From contig NC_058043.1 of assembly GCF_020085105.1 (NCBI RefSeq), positions 15,037,167 to 15,101,166 of the forward strand: a stretch of DNA of 64,000 nucleotides, written 5' to 3'. Position 1 is the first letter of the stretch. Every line of letters starts with the position of its first letter. The stretch is from Siniperca chuatsi. Lineage: Eukaryota > Chordata > Actinopteri > Centrarchiformes > Sinipercidae. Below the pieces are notes generated by a model, which worked only from the letters and a program-made list of their open reading frames with translations, had not been told where the DNA came from and did not search any database. Shown piece after piece: positions 11,048 through 22,749 of this stretch. The translations under genes and the position numbers were made by a program.

Positions 11048-11431
11048 TTTGTGTGTTTTGGGTGAACTGACCATATAATATTCAATTAACCGTGATCTGA
11101 TGCAAGTTTCCTCTTCTGACATGTAGTTTTAGACTGAAGTTTACTTGCTGTGTTGGCAGTTCTTTGTACTATGATGAGGACGGTGACCTTGCCCATGAAT
11201 TCTATGAAGAGACGGTGGTGACAAAAAATGGCAGAAAAAAGTCCAAGTTGAAGAGGATTCAGAAAAACCTAATTCCACAGGTGAGCTAGAGCCTCATTTT
11301 GGCAATGCTGATCTGGTTGTTTGGAATGATTTGTCAGTTTGAATATTGTTTGTTTTATCTTTCAGGGAATTGTGAAGCTCGACCACCCCTGTATTCATGT
11401 AGATTTCCCCATCGTCCTCTGTGAGGTGTGA
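10228..11431 (+). CDS. tusc2: Tumor suppressor candidate 2 (FUS1)
   Basis: Three coding exons: 10228-10376, 11160-11280 and 11366-11431, GT-AG introns, 111 aa (human 110 aa). The start MGGSGSKAKG has Gly2 in an N-myristoylation context, as in the human protein, so the in-frame upstream ATG at 10198 was not chosen. The strongly conserved core is visible: SLYYDEDGDLAHEFYEETVV, TKNGRKKSKL, NLIPQGIVKLDHP and the C-terminal IHVDFPIVLCEV. TUSC2 is a small myristoylated protein linked to mitochondria, calcium handling and apoptosis in mammals. It lies between rassf1 and hyal2 as in human 3p21.31. Intron 1 of the coding region holds a (TA)n tract. Confidence 0.96.
10992..11044. repeat. (TA)n microsatellite in a tusc2 intron
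   Basis: A 53-bp uninterrupted TA repeat lying about 115 bp upstream of the tusc2 second coding exon. Confidence 0.92.
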
Positions 11432-12095
11432 AAAGTTGCACAGGACTCATCTACTATGAAGTGCAGCCACAGGTACTCTTCCCGGAGTAAAGTCTTGTTC
11501 CAGTCTCCAAGCATTACGGTCAAGACTGGAACTGTGGTCTGGAGAGAAAATGGAAGATTCAAACTGTCATATTAAACTGATATATTGAATGAAATGTTAT
11601 ACATTTGAATTCAACTATGGTCAGAGGATACCCTTTTCACAAAAACTCCATATTTTGATATTCACAGAAGTAGTGATGGTACAGGTTGTGTTTCCACTAT
11701 CCAGCTGATATGTAAGCAGTCTTAGAGAATACATCAAATGAAGTTGTATTTCTCTTGTGAGTTTTTTTGCAGGGAAAAACATCCTTGATGTGAAAAGGCT
11801 TTAATGGTTTATGCCTTCTGTGAGATGTAGAGTGAAACTGTATGTGTCTTGTATGTGTACATGTGTGCACTTAGGTTTGTCTGAGAGAATGTGTGTGAGA
11901 GGGATTGAAGATGTAGTTACAGGGTAGAATAATGAAGAGTTGTGAAACTTATTGTATATATGGTCATGTTCTGTGTTTTCACGTCTGAGTCTGTCTCAGT
12001 TACCGGAGCTCAGACCTGCACTAGTGAACATAATGTACTGTAAATAATTTCAGATTTCTTAGTTGGAAATACTTGAATAAATGGTTTACTGAGCT
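11432..12095 (+). other. tusc2: tusc2 3' UTR with poly(A) signal
   Basis: Untranslated sequence follows the stop. A canonical AATAAA is at 12076-12081, so transcripts probably end near 12095. A TGTGTGAGAG-rich patch lies near 11880-11910. Confidence 0.7.
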
Positions 12096-12274
12096 GAATA
12101 TCTTGAGTCAAATAATTCTCTCTTATGTTTGTTATGGGCTCCTATTACCATTGAGTTATGACCAAGCAGTATCTGTGTAAACATAAGAACATTTGACTTT
12201 TTGGTCCCATATGTCAACGTCTTACTTTGGATGTAAACTGATGAAAAAAGGTCCACATTTAAATGAATATTTCA

Positions 12275-12592
12275 ACATCTTGGGAAATAAGCGTATTCGC
12301 TTTCTTGCCGAGAGTTAGATGAGAAGATCGATGCCACTCTGGTATCTGTCTTGGGTTTTTTTGTGGATTAAACAAACAAGATATAACGTGTAAATTAGTG
12401 AGCTTTAAAGGTGCTGGTAGATGTATTTTGTTACCTTTGACCACAGCCAAGCTAGCGGTTTCCCCCCCTGTTTACAGGCTTTATGCTAAGATAAGCTAGT
12501 TAGCTTTTGGCTCCAGCTTCATATTGAATGCACAGACATGAGAGTGGTATCGATCTTCTCAAAAAAGCGAATAAACATATTTCCCAAAATGT
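12275..12592. repeat. Foldback dispersed repeat
   Basis: Left arm 12275-12350 (CTTGGGAAATAAGCG, CCGAGAGTTAGATGAGAAGA) pairs in inverse with right arm 12532-12592 (GAGTGGTATCGATCTTCTC, TTTCCCAAAATGT). The middle (ATATAACGTG to CTTTATGCTAAGATAAGC) is the inverted remainder of the same family, a plus-oriented copy of which is at 28385-28555. The element is thus a nearly complete minus copy with an extra inverted end. Confidence 0.75.
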
Positions 12593-14904
12593 CAAATTGT
12601 GTCTTTAAGTACCAGTCGCCAGCAAGAACCAGAAAGAACCTCAGTTTTAGAATGAAAACGATGATTTTAGTTTGCAAGAAGTGAATGGACAAGTTGAGAT
12701 TGCAATTCCTGTACTTATGACAGCTGTTGGGTATCCCTTATTTTTAGATTTCCTCATTGCCTTCTTGAATTTCAGTATGCCTTGCAGAGCTGCTGTGTGC
12801 AACTAAAGCCAGATTTTCTTTTTTGTTTGCCTACTTATTTCTACATTATGCAAAAGTAGTGATAATCTGCAGACAATTGAAATACAATTAATTAACATTT
12901 CCATAACATGTAAGGTATGCCACCTGTAGATGGCAGCAGACATCTGTACCTGTAGTAACTTCAATGAGTTCATGTCTGATTATGTGTGGTGTTTTTGTTT
13001 TTTTTGCACCATATATGTTTACTCACTTACCTCTAATGATAATCCTGCGCAGTTACACTTTCCAAAAAGGCTGCAGATGTAATTAAATGTTGTCTGAGGT
13101 AAACGCTCAAAGACTCAAATCGTGACCAGTTGAGGCTGGTGCTGCGAACTGGCACAAAATCAAACTTTAATGGCAATGTAAACATATTTCAGTGTACATG
13201 GTTGACAAATCCCCACAATACATGGGTAGGGCTTCCTTTGCATGCATTCTCTGGTGTCTGTAATTGTGTGGAATGTGGTTGGGAGTGTTTTTGGGCCAGA
13301 GGTCAGTCACTTTGATGTGTTTCCTCTCCACTGGTCTTTGATGTTTTGCTGAAAGTCTGGCCTGTATTATAAGGATGAACCCTTTCTCGCAAAGCCATAA
13401 AAAATGTATGAACTTCATGAATATGACACTGTACAGCACTGTTTTTATCTATACAATGTGTTCTGTGATGTGTACAATGCGTGTGTGAGAGAGATAGTCA
13501 TTATAAATGATCAGCAGCCTTGAAAAAGAACTAAAACATGCTTTGAATTATAAACAGTAAAAGACATTGTTTCTCAGCAATCACTTAACATACTGTAGCT
13601 GTTTAAAGTGAAACAGCAGTGCTTACTGTAGCCTGTTTTATCTGAATTCACAGTTGGATTATGTTACTCTTTACTGAGGTATAGGATGATCACACACAGT
13701 GCATGTGACTGACAGAGTAACTGAAAGATACAAATAACTCTCCAGGAAAATTGATGGTAGCGTCCTGTGTATCTAATCGAAACATAAAGCCACAAGAAAG
13801 TAGGTTTAGGTGCAAACAGCAGCAGCACATTTAGGTACTTCTCCGCCATGTTTTAATTTATCCATATATAAATTGGGTGTTTTGGTCAGTAGAATAAGGG
13901 GAAATAAAGTAGTAAACTTTTATTAAGGTCAAACGCAATTGTTCCAATGAAATTCTTCCATCCGCCAAATGTATCGTAGTGCATTAAGTGTTTGGGACGC
14001 AAAGTGAAGGTGGCAGGGCGTGTTTCCAGTTTCCTTGCCATTGTTTTCGCTTCCTGACGGTCCCTGACGGTCCTTGACTTCTGCTGATGTAATGTTCAGG
14101 AGGCAGAGGTCAAAGGGAAGCTGGAGATTGGAGGGAAACCAGGCCAATCCTTTGTTCCATTCCCTGCCTCTTCATTCACATGGTTCCTTCATGCTCTGCA
14201 TTTTCCTTAAACACACACAGAGACAGAGGGGGAGAGAGAAAAAGAGAAAGCGAGAGACTGATGACAAGGTGAGGTGAGTCAGCAAAGCTCGGAAAACAAC
14301 CAGCGGAACCGACTCTGACACAGGAAAACATTTCACTTCCAGGCTCTCCCCTCACCCCGATCATGTGCTCAGGCATCCCTCAGCTCACATCTGCAAAGGG
14401 AAAGTTTAACTTTCAGAGTAACACCTTTCTTCAAAACTCACTAGGCAGAAGTTTTTTTAGCGATGGCAGCTATTACACAGTCCTTTAGAGTATGAAAACA
14501 GGTTGTTAAATTTGGTTAATTATGTGTCAGTGCGTGACCTCTAGCCTCTTCTCCCATGGCCATTAACCCCGGCTCTGCACCGTCCTATCTGCTGTACTTG
14601 GCGATGTGACGGTATGTGGTACTTGGTTACTTCACTGAGCCTTTGCCAGAGGCTGTCATCACATGCCTCCGGCAGCAGTGACATCTGCATGCCAGATGCC
14701 TTGTGCCCACTGTCTGAAGTGTGCTCAGAGCATTAGTGGAAAAACATTAAAGTCCTTCATTCATGTAAAAGTCTTTCATGTAAAGTAACAAAACCAGTAT
14801 TCATTTACTTTTGAATGATCAAAAAAAGAAGAATAAGTTATGTCAGTCATGATGCAATAATAGGTGTAAGCAGTATTTTAATGTTAATGTTAACAGTGTA
14901 AATG
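12593..14904. other. Intergenic, tusc2 to hyal2, left part
   Basis: No coding exon is recognised. A CTCF-core-like 15-mer (CCTGTAGATGGCAGC) lies at 12923-12937, and a purine-rich GAGAAAAAGAGAAAGCGAGA tract at about 14230-14260. Open frames of 60-90 aa here show no family features. Confidence 0.4.
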
Positions 14905-15382
14905 TTCAATAACATTTACTCAAGTGCCATTTTGTGGTACTACTCTACCCTTTTGTCCTACTTTACACTTAAACCTTTCCATGTTTCAAAGGGACATATT
15001 GTACTTTTTACTCCACTACATTTATCTGAAAACTATAATCATTTTGCAATTCCTAGATAAAACCTATGACTAGCTTATGAAATATAATGGATTGTTATAG
15101 ATGAAACCACCAAACAGTATATAAAGTGGTGAACATGTGATCTACCCTGCCTAGAAACATCATTAAAATGCTGTTTACATGTTAATGCATTAACAATTTC
15201 TGCTGCATAATGAATACTTTTACTTTTGATACTTTCAGTAAATAATACTTCTGTACTTTTACTTGAGTAAAATTGCGAATGCAAGATTTACTACTTGTGA
15301 TGGAGTATTTGTGTAGTATTGTTACTTAAGTCCTACTATTACCACCTTGAAGGAAAAGGTCTGAATACTTCTTCCACCACTG
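14905..15382. mobile_element. hAT-like non-autonomous element, decayed
   Basis: Fragments of a well-known fish repeat: ACATTTACTCAAGTGCC near the left side, TACTTTTTACTCCACTACATT near 15004-15028, TACTTTTACTTGAGTAA near 15256 and the terminal TACTTCTTCCACCACTG ending at 15382. The left end is eroded. Related copies lie at 19999-20335, 26307-26926 and 60528-61626. Confidence 0.7.
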
Positions 15383-16300
15383 GTTGTAGTTAGCCCGGGT
15401 GGTGCTAGTCTACTGCAACAATTTCATATATCATAACACTGCATCATGATTCATGAGCTTTATGTTTTCCTTGCAAAATGAACAAAAAGTGAATTACAAA
15501 GTGAATACAGCTATTAAATAAATGCAGTGAAGTAAAAGTACAGGATTTCCCAGTGAAATGTTGTGGAGTAAAAAGTCTCACAAAATAGAAATACAGGTTT
15601 AAAGGTCTTGGAAACCTATTTTTTTTTTCATCATCTTATTACAAGAAATATTGTCCTACATGAACACAAAGTTAGAGCAATATTGCCTATTTCATTTGAA
15701 AGATAATTGTATTTGTCGTTTTTTTTTATGTCTGGGCTCTTCTTACTGGTTGTGCTAGAAAAAAACTGAGTGTTAATCAATGTATAGTATAGTATTTAAA
15801 TATTTAATGTTACAGAGAAATAGTTAACATTTGAAGCAAGTTTTCAGGTGTTTTAAGGACCGAAATACATCTTATATTTTCAAATAACGTTTTCACATAA
15901 TTTCTAAAAGTACTTATAGGCTATATGTGATTGTAATATAGCTGAAAGGTCGCGGGAACACAGTGGTCATTTGTGGGCATGATCTTATTTTTAGGGATGT
16001 GGCACACTGGCCCCTATGACCTTCTATGAGTCTTGACATTGCTGGTGGCTACAGTGTATCTGTTTCACGCGGTGGTGGCAAACTTCTTGGACTGATTCAT
16101 TCGGCGCTGTGATAAATGTCTTTAAAAAACAGCATTAAATCAAAGCCTAGGTTCACTCAATTTACATCTGAAGTTATGTGTAGGTTTGAGGTGAAGAAAC
16201 ACGTCGCTGTAACACGTTAGACACGCTGACGGAGTCCTTAGGATGTCCGGTTTGTTTCGCCACTCCCCCCCTTTTCCCCATCTGAATGGAACATCCTGAA
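15383..16300. other. Intergenic, upstream of hyal2
   Basis: AT-rich sequence. Around 15530-15600 there is a short piece (GTAAAAGTACAGG, GGAGTAAAAAGTC) like the interior of the hAT-like family. No gene was seen. Confidence 0.4.
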
Positions 16301-16564
16301 AGTGGTTTGGCACTCGGAGCAGGAGAGTAGCAACTGACAACATCGCAGGGGGGCAACTTCGCTTCTCTTCACTTTACCGACCGCAGGGAGCCCGACACCG
16401 GGGGTTAGAAGATACTTAACAAGCCACGCATGCTGTAAATTCACCCCGTCGTCATTTTCTTACGCAAAAGCAATGTACATTTAGAATTTTTCCAATTGGT
16501 TTTGAGGCAACACAAAAACGCGGCTTCTGGTTTTTGGGAATGCTTCCTCAGTCTGCCTGTAAAG
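16301..16564 (+). promoter_or_regulatory. hyal2: hyal2 promoter and non-coding first exon candidate
   Basis: CpG content rises around 16340-16520. A strong donor AAAG|GTAAGT ends an exon at 16564. Coding exon 1 has an acceptor at GACCTGTAG|AGCAGAG (exon from about 17287), so a 5' untranslated exon ending at 16564 fits. The transcription start is not determined. Confidence 0.5.
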
Positions 16565-16789
16565 GTAAGTTTCTCCAGCTGCACTGAGACTGATGTGAAT
16601 TAACTTTGCTGTTCACTTGACGTTTGGCTCATTTATTGCTAAAAAAAGTGTTATCTATTCAGTTTATGTTAACTATAAGAGAAGGGGTTATATGTTGAAG
16701 CCCGACTTGGGAGAGCGTTAATCATCTGCACATATAACTATGGAAACTAGGTTTTTTTGGGGGGGTCATTATTTATCTAGGCTGTGTTT

Positions 16790-16990
16790 GTATATTGTGC
16801 AAACAAACCGCTGCTGTATTATAAGGCTCTGAATTTAAAAGCAACACTGATAACTATGGATTAACATACTGGGAATTGTCACTTATTTGAAAAGTAAACA
16901 AAAAACTCAATTTCACTTTCCTCTGAATTATAGAGCAGAGAGTGACAGTGACTTTCTGTCAGTTCACATTTGAAGACATACAGTATAACA
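16790..16990 (+). repeat. Upstream copy of a duplicated hyal2 5' region
   Basis: Blocks here recur in order 325-353 bp downstream at 17115-17340: TATATT/AGTGCAAA, GCTCTGAATTTAAA, CACTTATTTGAAAA.TAAAC, then TAGAGCAGAGAGTGACAG and TGAAGACAT. The downstream copy ends with the hyal2 start codon; here the matching position reads ATA. The copy keeps an acceptor-like TATAG|AGCAGAG, so it could act as an alternative untranslated exon. Confidence 0.7.
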
Positions 16991-17329
16991 GAAAGATTTT
17001 AGGTGTTCTGCACACATAAGATGCTTTCAATAAAGAAAGACAAGAAACAACTAGAATTTTTCCATTATTCATCTATGCAGCCTCTTAGTTTTTAATTTTA
17101 ATATTGATTATCTCTATATAGTGCAAAAAACTAAAACGAAATCACACTGGGCTCTGAATTTAAATCATTACTATAAGAAATAGCCTTTTTGAATAGCTAA
17201 CTTGATGAATGAATGTACTGGGGACTGCCACTTATTTGAAAAATAAACTAAAAAACTAAACTTCAGTCTCCCTCTGTGACCTGTAGAGCAGAGAGTGACA
17301 GTCCTATCTGTCAATTCACATCTGAAGAC

Positions 17330-20300
17330 ATGTTGTACTGGACTCTGCCTGACTGGAAAGTACTGCTGCTGATTGTGCTGCTGTGGGACGGCCTCTGTGC
17401 TTTGGGACTGAAACCCACGAGATGGCCACTGTATTCCCAAAAGCCTCTGCTCCTTGCTTGGAATGCCCCGACTGAGGACTGTACCCCACGGCATGGTATT
17501 CGCTTTCAGCTGGACCATTTCCAGATTGTGGCCTCACCCAATAAGGGCTTTGTTAGACAGAACCTCACCATCTTCTATAAGGACCGCTTGGGCTTGTACC
17601 CTCACTTTGGTCCAAATGAAATGCCGGTGAACGGGGGGCTGCCGCAGGTGGCCAGTCTCACACAGCACCTGGAGAATATGCCCGCGGGAGTGCAGAAGTA
17701 TATACAGGAACCAGGGGCCAAGGGTCTGGCAGTTATTGACTGGGAGGAGTGGCGCCCACTCTGGATACGTAACTGGGACACCAAAGATGTTTACCGCAGA
17801 CATTCTCGTGAGTTGGTGCGTCAGAAGAACCCAACATGTCCTCCGGAGCAGGTGGCAAAAATGGCCCAGCAGGAGTTTGAGATGTCTGCCAGGAATTTCA
17901 TGCTGGAGACGCTGAGGCACGCCAAGAACCTGAGGCCCAACCAGCTGTGGGGTTTCTACCTGTTCCCAGACTGCTACAATCATGACTACAGGCACACTCT
18001 GGAGAACTACACAGGCCGCTGTCCTGACGTGGAGGTGGCCCGCAACGAGCAGCTGAAGTGGTTGTGGACTGAGAGCACCGCCCTCTTCCCCTCCATCTAC
18101 ATGGGCACCGTGCTGCGTTCCTCAGCTTCCGGAAGGCAGTTTGTGCGGAACAGAGTGAAGGAGGGGATGCGTTTGGCATCATCAGGTGATGGGTTGGCAC
18201 GTCCTGTCTTTGTGTACACCCGGCCCACTTACGCCAACTCCCTGGAACTACTGACAGAGGTGACGCTTTAACTTTAGAAATACTGCCGGTCCTCAATTTG
18301 GTTTCTCTTCCTGAAACTTTCATGCTTTTTCTTCACCGCTGAATTTTAAAATGACTAATGTGTTGCTGTGCAGTGTAAGTCATGTATGATAACATACATT
18401 TTTGAAGCAGAGGATATGGACTTTTTTGTTCCAGTAGTAACTTTCATTCACACTGTAGCTCTAACATTCAGCACTACCCCCCTCTCTCCGTCTCTGATCC
18501 ATGCATGCTGCATGGAGCTGTAGCTCTGCTTTTCCTTATCAGCAGCCACAGTCCTTTCCTGTTCAGACAGACATCCCAATACCTCTCATTTCTGTGGAGT
18601 GGGCAGGATGGCTGTTGTTCAAGTTGAAAATCTCGCTAACACCCTATAGACCGTTTCCTTATGGGAGAATGAACAGATAAGAGCTGGTGCTGGACGTTAC
18701 AGACAGTAGCTTATGCCCCACTAACATTTTGACCCTGTTATAGTGATACTCAACAGTGTATTTTTCCTGTGTTTGGCCCGTAGTCTTTAGAAATGTAAAA
18801 GGTTCAATTTGAAGTGCTGTATCTTTTACAGACCGACCTCATCTCCACCATCGGGGAGAGTGTGGCTTTGGGAGCAGCTGGAATCATCATGTGGGGAGAT
18901 GCAGGGTATGCAAGCAGCAAAGTAAGTATCTGCACACAAATTGTGAAAAAAACATGTTTATCACTCAGACACAACTTACAAGTTTGACCATGAACATGAT
19001 CATCTGGTAAGTTTTGACCTGCTGCTCTTGTCTGTCATGTGTGCAGTCATTTGATAACTAACCGTTATTCCTCAGGGCTCCAGTTTAAAGTTAGTGGCTT
19101 GAGTCACATGGACATCTTCAGATACACAGGAGATATTTGTTGGAAGTGTTTTTATTTTATTTTTCAGTCACATTTAGGCTGCAAGGTACTCAGATCGTAT
19201 TTTGGGCAATTCTTAAAATCAGCCACGAACAGTGTTTGTTAGCAGTTATGAGGAACAAGTTTTTGCAGTGTAGTATTTTCAGTTCATATCTTGTATTCAC
19301 TCAAACTGAAGAAAATGAGAGAAAACGGTTTTGGTGGATTTGCATTTGCTTGAATGAACATGGCCCATACTTTAGTCTTTATATAGTTGGACTATAGTAT
19401 AAAAAATTGTGTTTATTTTGACCATCCACAGAAAACAACCACAAACTAAACATTCAACATGTGCACGATGGACAGACATTCATTGGAGATATATCTCTTT
19501 TATTCTACTTCCATAATGACAAACGCGTGTTACGTTTTGCAGCAGCGATTCATTTCAAACTAAATGAATGAATGAATGAATATTGAAATTTTCCATCAAT
19601 CTTATTCTTTTTTTAGGGTGTATGTGAAACACATAGAATATACCGTATACAGCATATTATAGCGATCCTCTCTTTCAGATGGGAATCCAGTGAAAATATA
19701 TTGTATTCTTCCTACGTTTGTCTTTATTTTGGATTAATCAGCACATGCTACACTGGATGTGAACATGGTGCCATGTAATTGAAATATTTTATTTGGATTT
19801 AGGATCTTTTTTTATTCATGAATGCATGCTTTGCATCACTTCTAAGGAAGACACAGTTACATGTCCCATTTAGTAGAATATGTAGCTCACTTAGACATAG
19901 TGAGAATGAAAGGGGGAAAAAGGTTAATGTGATTTAAAAAAAAAAAAATTGCAAGTACATCAAAACATTATTTATTATTGATAAGGGCTTAATATTACCA
20001 CTGGTGGAATGTACCTGTGTACATTTACTCAAGTACTGTACTTAATATAATTAATATGATGCATTGCTAGAGAATAAACTACCCAACAGTATATAAAATT
20101 AATCCATAACAACAATTAAATAATATAATGATATAATGGCATGAATGATTTTGCACAGACTACTTTTACTTTTGTTACTTTAGATACGTCTTGCTGATTA
20201 TACTTGTGTACTTTAACTTAAGTAAACATTTTGAATGCAGTAAATTGTACTTTTACAGTATGTTTTAGAGTATGTTTATATAGTGGTATTTGTGCTACTT

Positions 20301-20922
20301 TCACCTTAAGGATCTGAATATTTCTTCCACCACTGAATATTACACAGAAAGCTGTTGTGGTTTCCTTTCAAAAGTGCTTTAAAAGTCACAACCTTGAACC
20401 TCACACTCATGATTAATGTGATTAAAAACGTGGGAAGTTTTTGTGTTGAAGGCCCGCAGCGCAGACTAGATTTATTGTGAGTCTTGACATAAGTGAGTGA
20501 TGACTGTGTATTTCTTTACTTCTCTCCAGAACAGCTGCTCCGACTTGGATGTGTATCTTCGAGGTCCGCTGAATCAATACCTCCTAAACGTCTCCACGGC
20601 AGCAGAGCTATGCAGCCAGACCTTGTGTGCTTCTCACGGCCGCTGTCTGCGTAAAAATCCAGACAGCAATGTTTACTTGCATCTGAACCCGCTCAGCCAC
20701 AGTATCATCGAGCAGAGCGGCAAGCCAACCGTCACCGGTGAGCTTGGCGAAGCAGAGAAGACAAGTTTTCAGACAGAGTTTCAGTGCCAGTGCTACAGCG
20801 GCTATCAAGGAGAGGGTTGCGATCAGTCAGACCCTCTGCACCAAAGAGGGACGGCATCTCAAACCCTGGCATCAGCACTGCAATGTATCATCTTACTGAT
20901 TATCTCATTACTCCTCTGTTAA
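17330..20922 (+). CDS. hyal2: Hyaluronidase 2 (GPI-anchored)
   Basis: Three coding exons: 17330-18259, 18832-18921 (90 bp) and 20530-20922, phase-0 GT-AG introns, 470 aa (human HYAL2 473). An N-terminal hydrophobic signal peptide (about residues 1-24) is followed by a glycoside hydrolase family 56 domain. The catalytic Asp and Glu are in VIDWEEWRPLW (D137, E139). Family blocks YKDRLGLYPHFG, NWDTKDVYRRHSRELV, LWGFYLFPDCYNHDY and NYTGRCPDVEVARN closely match HYAL2. A C-terminal EGF-like segment (CSQTLCASHGRC to CQCYSGYQGEGC) precedes a hydrophobic tail (LQCIILLIISLLLC), as expected for GPI attachment. HYAL2 cleaves high-mass hyaluronan at the cell surface. The in-frame ATG at 17276 was not used because it lies before the likely acceptor at 17286. 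Confidence 0.95.
18922..20529 (+). other. hyal2: hyal2 intron 2 of the coding region
   Basis: A 1.6-kb intron from AAA|GTAAGT to CTCTCCAG|AACAGC. It contains the hAT-like insertion at 19999-20335. Short open frames (19039-19397) have no family features. Confidence 0.85.
19999..20335. mobile_element. hAT-like MITE with 8-bp target duplication
   Basis: The 337-bp element begins CACTGGTGGAATG and ends TTCTTCCACCACTG, inverted termini of the hAT type. The 8-bp direct repeat AATATTAC flanks it exactly (19991-19998 and 20336-20343), the expected hAT target duplication length. No transposase is encoded. It sits inside the last hyal2 intron. Confidence 0.88.
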
Positions 20923-21665
20923 TACACCATAAATACTTTAGACATAGCTGCATTTTATATGTCTAAAGTATAGGAGCACTCCAGCTGAAATGTTAAGGAG
21001 TGAGGAGTGTCTTTTTTTTTTCCTTCTTTTAATTGCTGTAAAATATGGATGATACAAAGTGAAATTTTGTAAGAAACACTGTGGAAATTGCAAAGTTATA
21101 TTTGTTTTTAATCTTTTTTAAATAATGAAGGGCTCGCTGGAAATGATCTTGTTTACATTTTGCTCTCAGTCAAAGTGTCAAATTCCATGTTTCTCATAGA
21201 GAGAAAGTTTTTTGGGGGGAAATGTGATGAATGAGTTCATGAATGTCAGTAGCTGTGTGGTGAAAGAGGAATTGATGCACTTAAATCTGGTAATAGCACA
21301 ATATATTTTAAGTGCCTGGTCTTTTTTCAACATGACCTCTCTGACATCTGATGTTTTTACGGAGGCAATTACAGTGTTACTATTTATTTGAATGTATTTT
21401 TAGGTGTTTTATATGATATTTCTTATTTTTATGTCCAAAACATGACTACTAGTTTTCTTTTAAAACACTACATAACACGATTTACGCTAAAAATAAGTCT
21501 TTTCTCTATTTCAGCAGCTATTTTACATCAGAAGCACAAACAATGTAAAAAGCAAATTTCTGACACTGTATGTAACAATTTCACTTTCGTGACTGCCTCT
21601 CTCTTTATGCTGTTTTCTCAAATTTGACTTTTGTCTAAGTAAATAAACATCTTTGTTGAGGTCCT
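20923..21665 (+). other. hyal2: hyal2 3' UTR with poly(A) signal
   Basis: About 740 bp without another gene. A canonical AATAAA at 21642-21647 predicts the transcript end near 21665. Confidence 0.7.
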
Positions 21666-22189
21666 TGTGTAATTTATTTTAAGATTACACGAGAAAGCGT
21701 GAAGGGATACCAATGTAAACCCTGGTTTTCAGATAATACAGGCATGGTTTTGCTGTTTGCAGTCACTAAAAGTTAAGCTTTCAGGGGAAAAACATGTCAT
21801 CATTGGCCACTAAGGGGAGGCAAAGCCAGCTAGTCTTCAGGGAGGGACACATTGTGCAGGCTGCTGCCTCATACCCCCTCCCCATGTAATTGTAGGGTGC
21901 TGTTAAGCCAAGAGTTATTTTTACTGCTTTTAAGAGTTGAGAAAGGCATTCATTTAAATTTGGAGGAGGAAGAGCTCATTATGGCTTGCTTAACAGCCAT
22001 TTAGAGTTGAACTATGTTACCTTTCCAGGTCAAGTCTCTTCAGTAAACTGTTCTTCAAATATATTTACATTTGTTTTATTGAGACAAACTGAAAACTGTG
22101 TGTTCAGCATAGACAGAATAATGGGATGAGGTTTTAACTTGCCTGTGACTTTAAATCCGTCCTGCTCCTTACAGACGTCTGCATGTCTC

Positions 22190-22398
22190 TTGATGATTGG
22201 GTGTTAGAGATTCTTTGCCCACTTCTGATTGGTTGTTAAAAAACCTTTGCACGCTTCTGATTGGTTGTTAGAAATTCTGTTTTTGTTCCTTCCCCTTTTC
22301 GTGCATGTGTCATTCAGATCATGAGACTGCTGGTGACATTTCCCTGTACATCCAGACCACAAAGTACAAACAAGAATCCTTACCCACTTGTTAAAAAG
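22190..22398 (+). promoter_or_regulatory. Probable hyal1 promoter and untranslated exon, three inverted CCAAT boxes
   Basis: ATTGG (inverted CCAAT, the NF-Y core) occurs at 22196-22200, 22228-22232 and 22260-22264, exactly 32 bp apart inside a threefold repeat of about 32 bp (CTTCTGATTGGTTGTTA). An untranslated exon ending in TTAAAAAG|GTAAGT at 22398 follows. The spacing and the donor suggest a promoter just upstream of the exon. The start site is inferred. Confidence 0.5.
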
Positions 22399-22749
22399 GT
22401 AAGTTACTGTTTGTAATTGTGTCTCTATTTCACACTATGTTACATTACATTTACTTTATTCCTATATAGCTACACCACAACAACATGTGGTAATAATAGT
22501 GATAAATCATGCATTAAAAGTCAAAGAAAAGAACACATTTGGTTAAAAGCTGAAATTATCGGTGCCTTATAGGCCTACAGACTCTGAAAACCAAAATAAA
22601 CCTTATTTGCTTTGAATTTTGATCTTTGAGACTCCAGTTGCCTGACAACTTTAAAAAGAGTTGAAGATAACAATTTTGCAATATCCTCTCAAAATTTCAC
22701 AACACAGTTCAGTGATATTAGCAGTGCTGTCTTTTCCTTCTTTGCAGGG

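Noticed and set aside
17534..18323. Minus-strand frames of 141-153 aa over hyal2
   Set aside because: Shadows of the plus-strand hyal2 exon, which has clear homology and splice sites.
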